Assembly: GCA_964536465.1 (NCBI GenBank)
Contig: CAZHXQ010000001.1
Coordinates: 1 to 64,000 of the forward strand
Direction: 5' to 3'
DNA from: Mesolinea sp964536465
GTDB lineage: Bacteria; Chloroflexota; Anaerolineae; Anaerolineales; Anaerolineaceae
DNA: 64,000 bases
Of the stretch, positions 61,556-64,000 are shown in pieces. A program made the translations under genes and the position numbers. The notes beneath the pieces were generated by a model, which ran no database searches, was not told the DNA's origin, and was given only the letters and a program-made list of their open reading frames with translations. How positions within the stretch are numbered: the stretch's first letter is position 1; each line of letters begins with the position of its first letter.

Positions 61556-61792
61556 ATGCTGACTATCAAAATTCTTGGTTCCGGCTGCGCTAATTGCAAA
61601 AGGCTTGAACAAATTGTCCGGAAGGTAATTGAAAACAATTCCCTTGAAGCGGAAATCGAAAAAGTGACCGACTTCCAGGAAATCACCAAATGGCCGATTC
61701 TCTCCACCCCCGGATTGGTTGTGGATGGTAAGGTGTTATCTTCAGGTCGCATCCCTTCAGAAGCTGAGATCACCGATTGGCTGAGTAGATAG
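61556..61792 (+). CDS. Small thioredoxin-fold protein
   Basis: 78 residues with C-A-N-C at residues 11-14 and the cis-Pro segment S-T-P-G-L-V-V-D-G. This glutaredoxin/thioredoxin-like family (TM0996-like) often accompanies the following permease type. It may reduce or deliver metal(loid) thiol substrates. AAAGGAG 7 nt before ATG. Confidence 0.88.
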   Translation: MLTIKILGSGCANCKRLEQIVRKVIENNSLEAEIEKVTDFQEITKWPILSTPGLVVDGKVLSSGRIPSEAEITDWLSR

Positions 61793-61803
61793 AGAGATGA
61801 TTA

Positions 61804-63138
61804 ATGGCTGAAGCGATCTCTTATATCAGCAATTTACTCTTATCCGGCTGGTCGAGTTTGTTGGATTATTTGGCCGCGCATGTTTTGCTCTGCCTTGTGC
61901 CCGCCTTCGTAATCGCCGGTTTTATGAGCTCGATGATACCTAAAGAGACGATCACGCGTTATCTTGGGCCAAAGGCATCGAAATGGATCAGTTATCCAGC
62001 TTCCGCGCTTGGTGGATTTATCCTGGCGGTTTGTTCCTGTACGATATTGCCTCTCTTTGCGGGTATCTGGAAGCGGGGCGCGGGGCTTGGGCCGGCAATT
62101 ACTTTTCTGTTTGTCGGTCCGGCAGTCAACATCTTGGCGATAACCTACACGGGTGCTACCATCGGCATGGATATTGCCATCGCTCGGTTAGTGCTCTCGA
62201 TTTTGTTTGGCATTGTGATCGGTCTGATCATGGCCTGGGTCTTTCGTAAGGAAGAGAGCGTTCGCGAGACCGAGATGGAAGCGAACGGTCTCTTTAACGA
62301 AACCGTAAGAGTTAAACCTGCTGTGTGGGTACTTTTCCTTCTGTTGGTTTCTGTGCTGATTGTGGGCACATTACAGGTCGACATTTTTACAAACGTGTAC
62401 GCCCACATCAAGGCACCTTCAGGTTGGTCGGGCGGGGTAGGCTCCTTTTTGTCGGGCATGGATCTGACACTTCAAGGCGCTGTCCTGATTCTGATGCTTG
62501 TGGTTATTGGCATTACTTCGTGGAAGGGATTCGAAAAGATCTTTGATGGTTTTACCGGATGGACTTACGCTGCTTTGGCTTTTATTGCGCTCACCATCCT
62601 GATTGCCGCCCCATCGGAAGAAGCGGGCTCTTTGGTTATCGGGATTAATGGTCGTCTCATTGGCGAGCTTGTCCTTCTCACAGCAATCGCCATTATCGCC
62701 AGCCGTTCTTTCAGCAAGGACGAACTCAGCGGCTGGATTTGGGAGACCTGGAAATTTGTCAAACAGATCTTCCCACTGCTGATAGTTGGCGTTTTTGCTG
62801 CTGGCATCGTTAAGGTAATCATCCCCGAAACCTGGGTTCGCACTATAGCAGGGCAAAACACCATTTGGGCAAACCTGGTGGGTGTTTTGTTTGGCGTGTT
62901 TATGTACTTCCCCACCCTTGTCGAGGTGCCCATCGCAAAAATGTTCCTGGACCTCGGTATGGCACGGGGACCGCTGTTGGCCTACCTGCTGGCAGACCCG
63001 GAGCTTTCGTTGCAGTCCATTCTGGTACTTAACGGTGTGATGGGGAAGAAAAAAACAGCCGTGTATGTCTCTTTGGTTGCCGTTTTCAGCACCTTGGCAG
63101 GTTACCTCTTTGGACTTTTTCTGACATTGTTTGCTTAA
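61804..63138 (+). CDS. ArsP-like permease (DUF318/YraQ family)
   Basis: 444 residues with about ten helices. The family motif C-S-C-T-I-L-P-L-F-A-G near residue 78, with R-G-A-G-L-G-P-A and G-P-A-V-N, is present twice in related form, the second being F-G-V-F-M-Y-F-P-T-L-V-E-V-P. Members export organoarsenicals (ArsP) or are linked to metal resistance. The ArsR and thioredoxin genes upstream support a metal(loid) role. Confidence 0.87.
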   Translation: MAEAISYISNLLLSGWSSLLDYLAAHVLLCLVPAFVIAGFMSSMIPKETITRYLGPKASKWISYPASALGGFILAVCSCTILPLFAGIWKRGAGLGPAITFLFVGPAVNILAITYTGATIGMDIAIARLVLSILFGIVIGLIMAWVFRKEESVRETEMEANGLFNETVRVKPAVWVLFLLLVSVLIVGTLQVDIFTNVYAHIKAPSGWSGGVGSFLSGMDLTLQGAVLILMLVVIGITSWKGFEKIFDGFTGWTYAALAFIALTILIAAPSEEAGSLVIGINGRLIGELVLLTAIAIIASRSFSKDELSGWIWETWKFVKQIFPLLIVGVFAAGIVKVIIPETWVRTIAGQNTIWANLVGVLFGVFMYFPTLVEVPIAKMFLDLGMARGPLLAYLLADPELSLQSILVLNGVMGKKKTAVYVSLVAVFSTLAGYLFGLFLTLFA

Positions 63139-63160
63139 CTTTCAGATCCATTTAAACTCG

Positions 63161-63204
63161 AACCCCTCTTCCACGCAGTACAGGCAGAGGGGTTTTGGTT
63201 TTTC
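63161..63204 (+). terminator. Terminator of the arsR-permease operon
   Basis: AACCCCTCT (63161-63169) and AGAGGGGTT (63186-63194) form a perfect 9-bp stem, followed by TTGGTTTTT. It lies 22 bp after the permease stop. Confidence 0.8.
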
Positions 63205-63227
63205 TCTAAAATCAACAAACTGGTATA

Positions 63228-64000
63228 TTAGTCGCCCTTACCCAATTTTTTGCCAACCCGTTCGAACGCTTCCAGTGCTTGCTCCAGCTGGTTTTGACTG
63301 TGGGCAGCAGAAACCATCACACGTATGCGCGCCTTACCCAGAGGTACGGTTGGAAAACCCAGCGCACCCGCGAATATGCCCTCATCAAACAACTTGCGGC
63401 TAAATTCCCGCGCCAACTGTACGTCGCCCAACATCACAGGTGTGATTGGCGTCTGGGTCAGCCCGGTGTCAAAACCCATTTTCCGCATCTCTTCCTGGAA
63501 AAATCGCGCGTTTGCCCAAAGACGGTCTACCAGTTCGGTAGATTCCTCCAGCAGATCCACCGAAGCCAGACACGCGGCAACGTCGGGGACGGTCACCGCG
63601 GAAGAGAACAAAAAGGGGCGTCCCCGCTGACGCAGCCACTCAATAATTCTGGCGTTGCCAGCCACCACACCACCAACCACTCCGAACGCCTTACTGAAGG
63701 TGCCAACTTCTACATCTACCTGCCCGTGAAGGTTGAAGTGATCCACAATACCGCGACCGCCCTCCCCCAAGACACCCTCGCCATGGGCGTCATCGACCAT
63801 GGTCATCAGATCGTATTTTTTTGAGACCTCAATCAGTTTGTCCAGCGGTGCATAATCGCCATCCATTGAGAAAACGCCATCAGTGATCATCAGTCCACGC
63901 CGATAACTTCCTTGGGCTTCTTTAACCACCCGCTCGAAATCTTCTACATTTGCGTGCTTGAATCGGAAGATCTTTGCGCTCGATAGACGGGAGCCGTCAA
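63228..64000 (-). CDS. kbl: Glycine C-acetyltransferase (2-amino-3-ketobutyrate CoA ligase), N-terminus outside window
   Basis: The minus-strand frame stays open to the right edge, so the N-terminal part is missing; about 257 residues are seen. PLP-enzyme motifs: I-T-D-G-V-F-S-M-D-G, M-V-D-D-A-H-G-E-G and the PLP lysine in T-F-S-K-A-F-G. The tail F-P-T-V-P-x-G-K-A-R-I-R-V-M-V-S-A-A-H is typical of Kbl; 8-amino-7-oxononanoate synthase is the alternative. It joins glycine with acetyl-CoA in threonine turnover. Confidence 0.88.
   Translation of the reverse strand, partial: DGSRLSSAKIFRFKHANVEDFERVVKEAQGSYRRGLMITDGVFSMDGDYAPLDKLIEVSKKYDLMTMVDDAHGEGVLGEGGRGIVDHFNLHGQVDVEVGTFSKAFGVVGGVVAGNARIIEWLRQRGRPFLFSSAVTVPDVAACLASVDLLEESTELVDRLWANARFFQEEMRKMGFDTGLTQTPITPVMLGDVQLAREFSRKLFDEGIFAGALGFPTVPLGKARIRVMVSAAHSQNQLEQALEAFERVGKKLGKGD

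Noticed and set aside
1..64000. CRISPR arrays, insertion sequences, rRNA operons
   Set aside because: Looked for repeated spacer structures, transposase motifs and rRNA sequence; none seen.

Overview
The window reads as a chromosome segment from an anaerobic member of the Chloroflexota, most likely Anaerolineae. The basis is the gene repertoire: indolepyruvate:ferredoxin oxidoreductase, secreted M14 peptidases with a P-L-I C-terminal tail, a PepF-type M3 peptidase, two deoxynucleoside kinases and an ABC-exported surface-glycan cluster. The assignment is inference; no rRNA or other phylogenetic marker is present. Most genes are moderately GC-rich and closely packed. One gene (32307-33605) is clearly AT-rich and looks foreign.

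Left part (1-28 kb), housekeeping. After a truncated repeat protein come pepF, an acyl-CoA thioesterase, an M42 aminopeptidase, a deoxynucleoside kinase and a small GlsB-type membrane protein. A minus-strand group follows: NAD synthetase, a NadD-PncC fusion, ComEC and a frameshifted M14 carboxypeptidase. A second, catalytically degenerate M14 protein sits divergently at 13.5-14.9 kb. Next are a nucleotidyltransferase/deoxynucleoside kinase pair, a three-gene ABC importer, a nadK-membrane protein-recN-glgC run, a TrmH-type methyltransferase, a polysaccharide deacetylase and a BNR-like lipoprotein.

Two non-coding stretches suggest that this region is close to the replication origin. The gap between convergent genes at 14905-15363 holds four exact DnaA boxes, three of them in the same orientation at exact 21-bp intervals, plus an AT-rich tract with DnaA-trio-like triplets. 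At 27871-27957 there are two ParB (parS) palindromes, one of them a perfect 16-mer. A second gap (25239-25630) carries two copies of a 39-nt hairpin exactly 200 bp apart with compensatory base changes.

Middle part (28-33.6 kb): a DsrE-like protein, a tRNA-Arg, iorAB and the AT-rich orphan membrane protein.

Right part (33.6-60 kb): one nearly continuous plus-strand surface-polysaccharide operon of about 25 genes, many overlapping by a few bases. It starts with a winged-helix regulator whose own promoter carries a palindromic operator. The genes encode a Wzm/Wzt ABC exporter, nucleotide-sugar enzymes, two NeuB-type nonulosonate synthases, three cytidylyltransferase domains (one fused to a KdsC-like phosphatase, one fused to a methyltransferase), a radical SAM/SPASM enzyme, two capsule-type GT-B proteins, a DUF115 protein and several GT2/GT4 glycosyltransferases. 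Together they look like a pathway that makes one or more CMP-activated nonulosonic (sialic-acid-like) sugars, builds a glycan and exports it. The NeuC/PseG and PseC steps are absent, which points to a phosphorylated, Kdn-like route or to enzymes encoded elsewhere.

Right end (60-64 kb): an EamA transporter preceded by a probable transcription attenuator, a divergent ArsR-thioredoxin-permease (ArsP-like) operon, and the 3' part of a glycine C-acetyltransferase gene that runs off the window.
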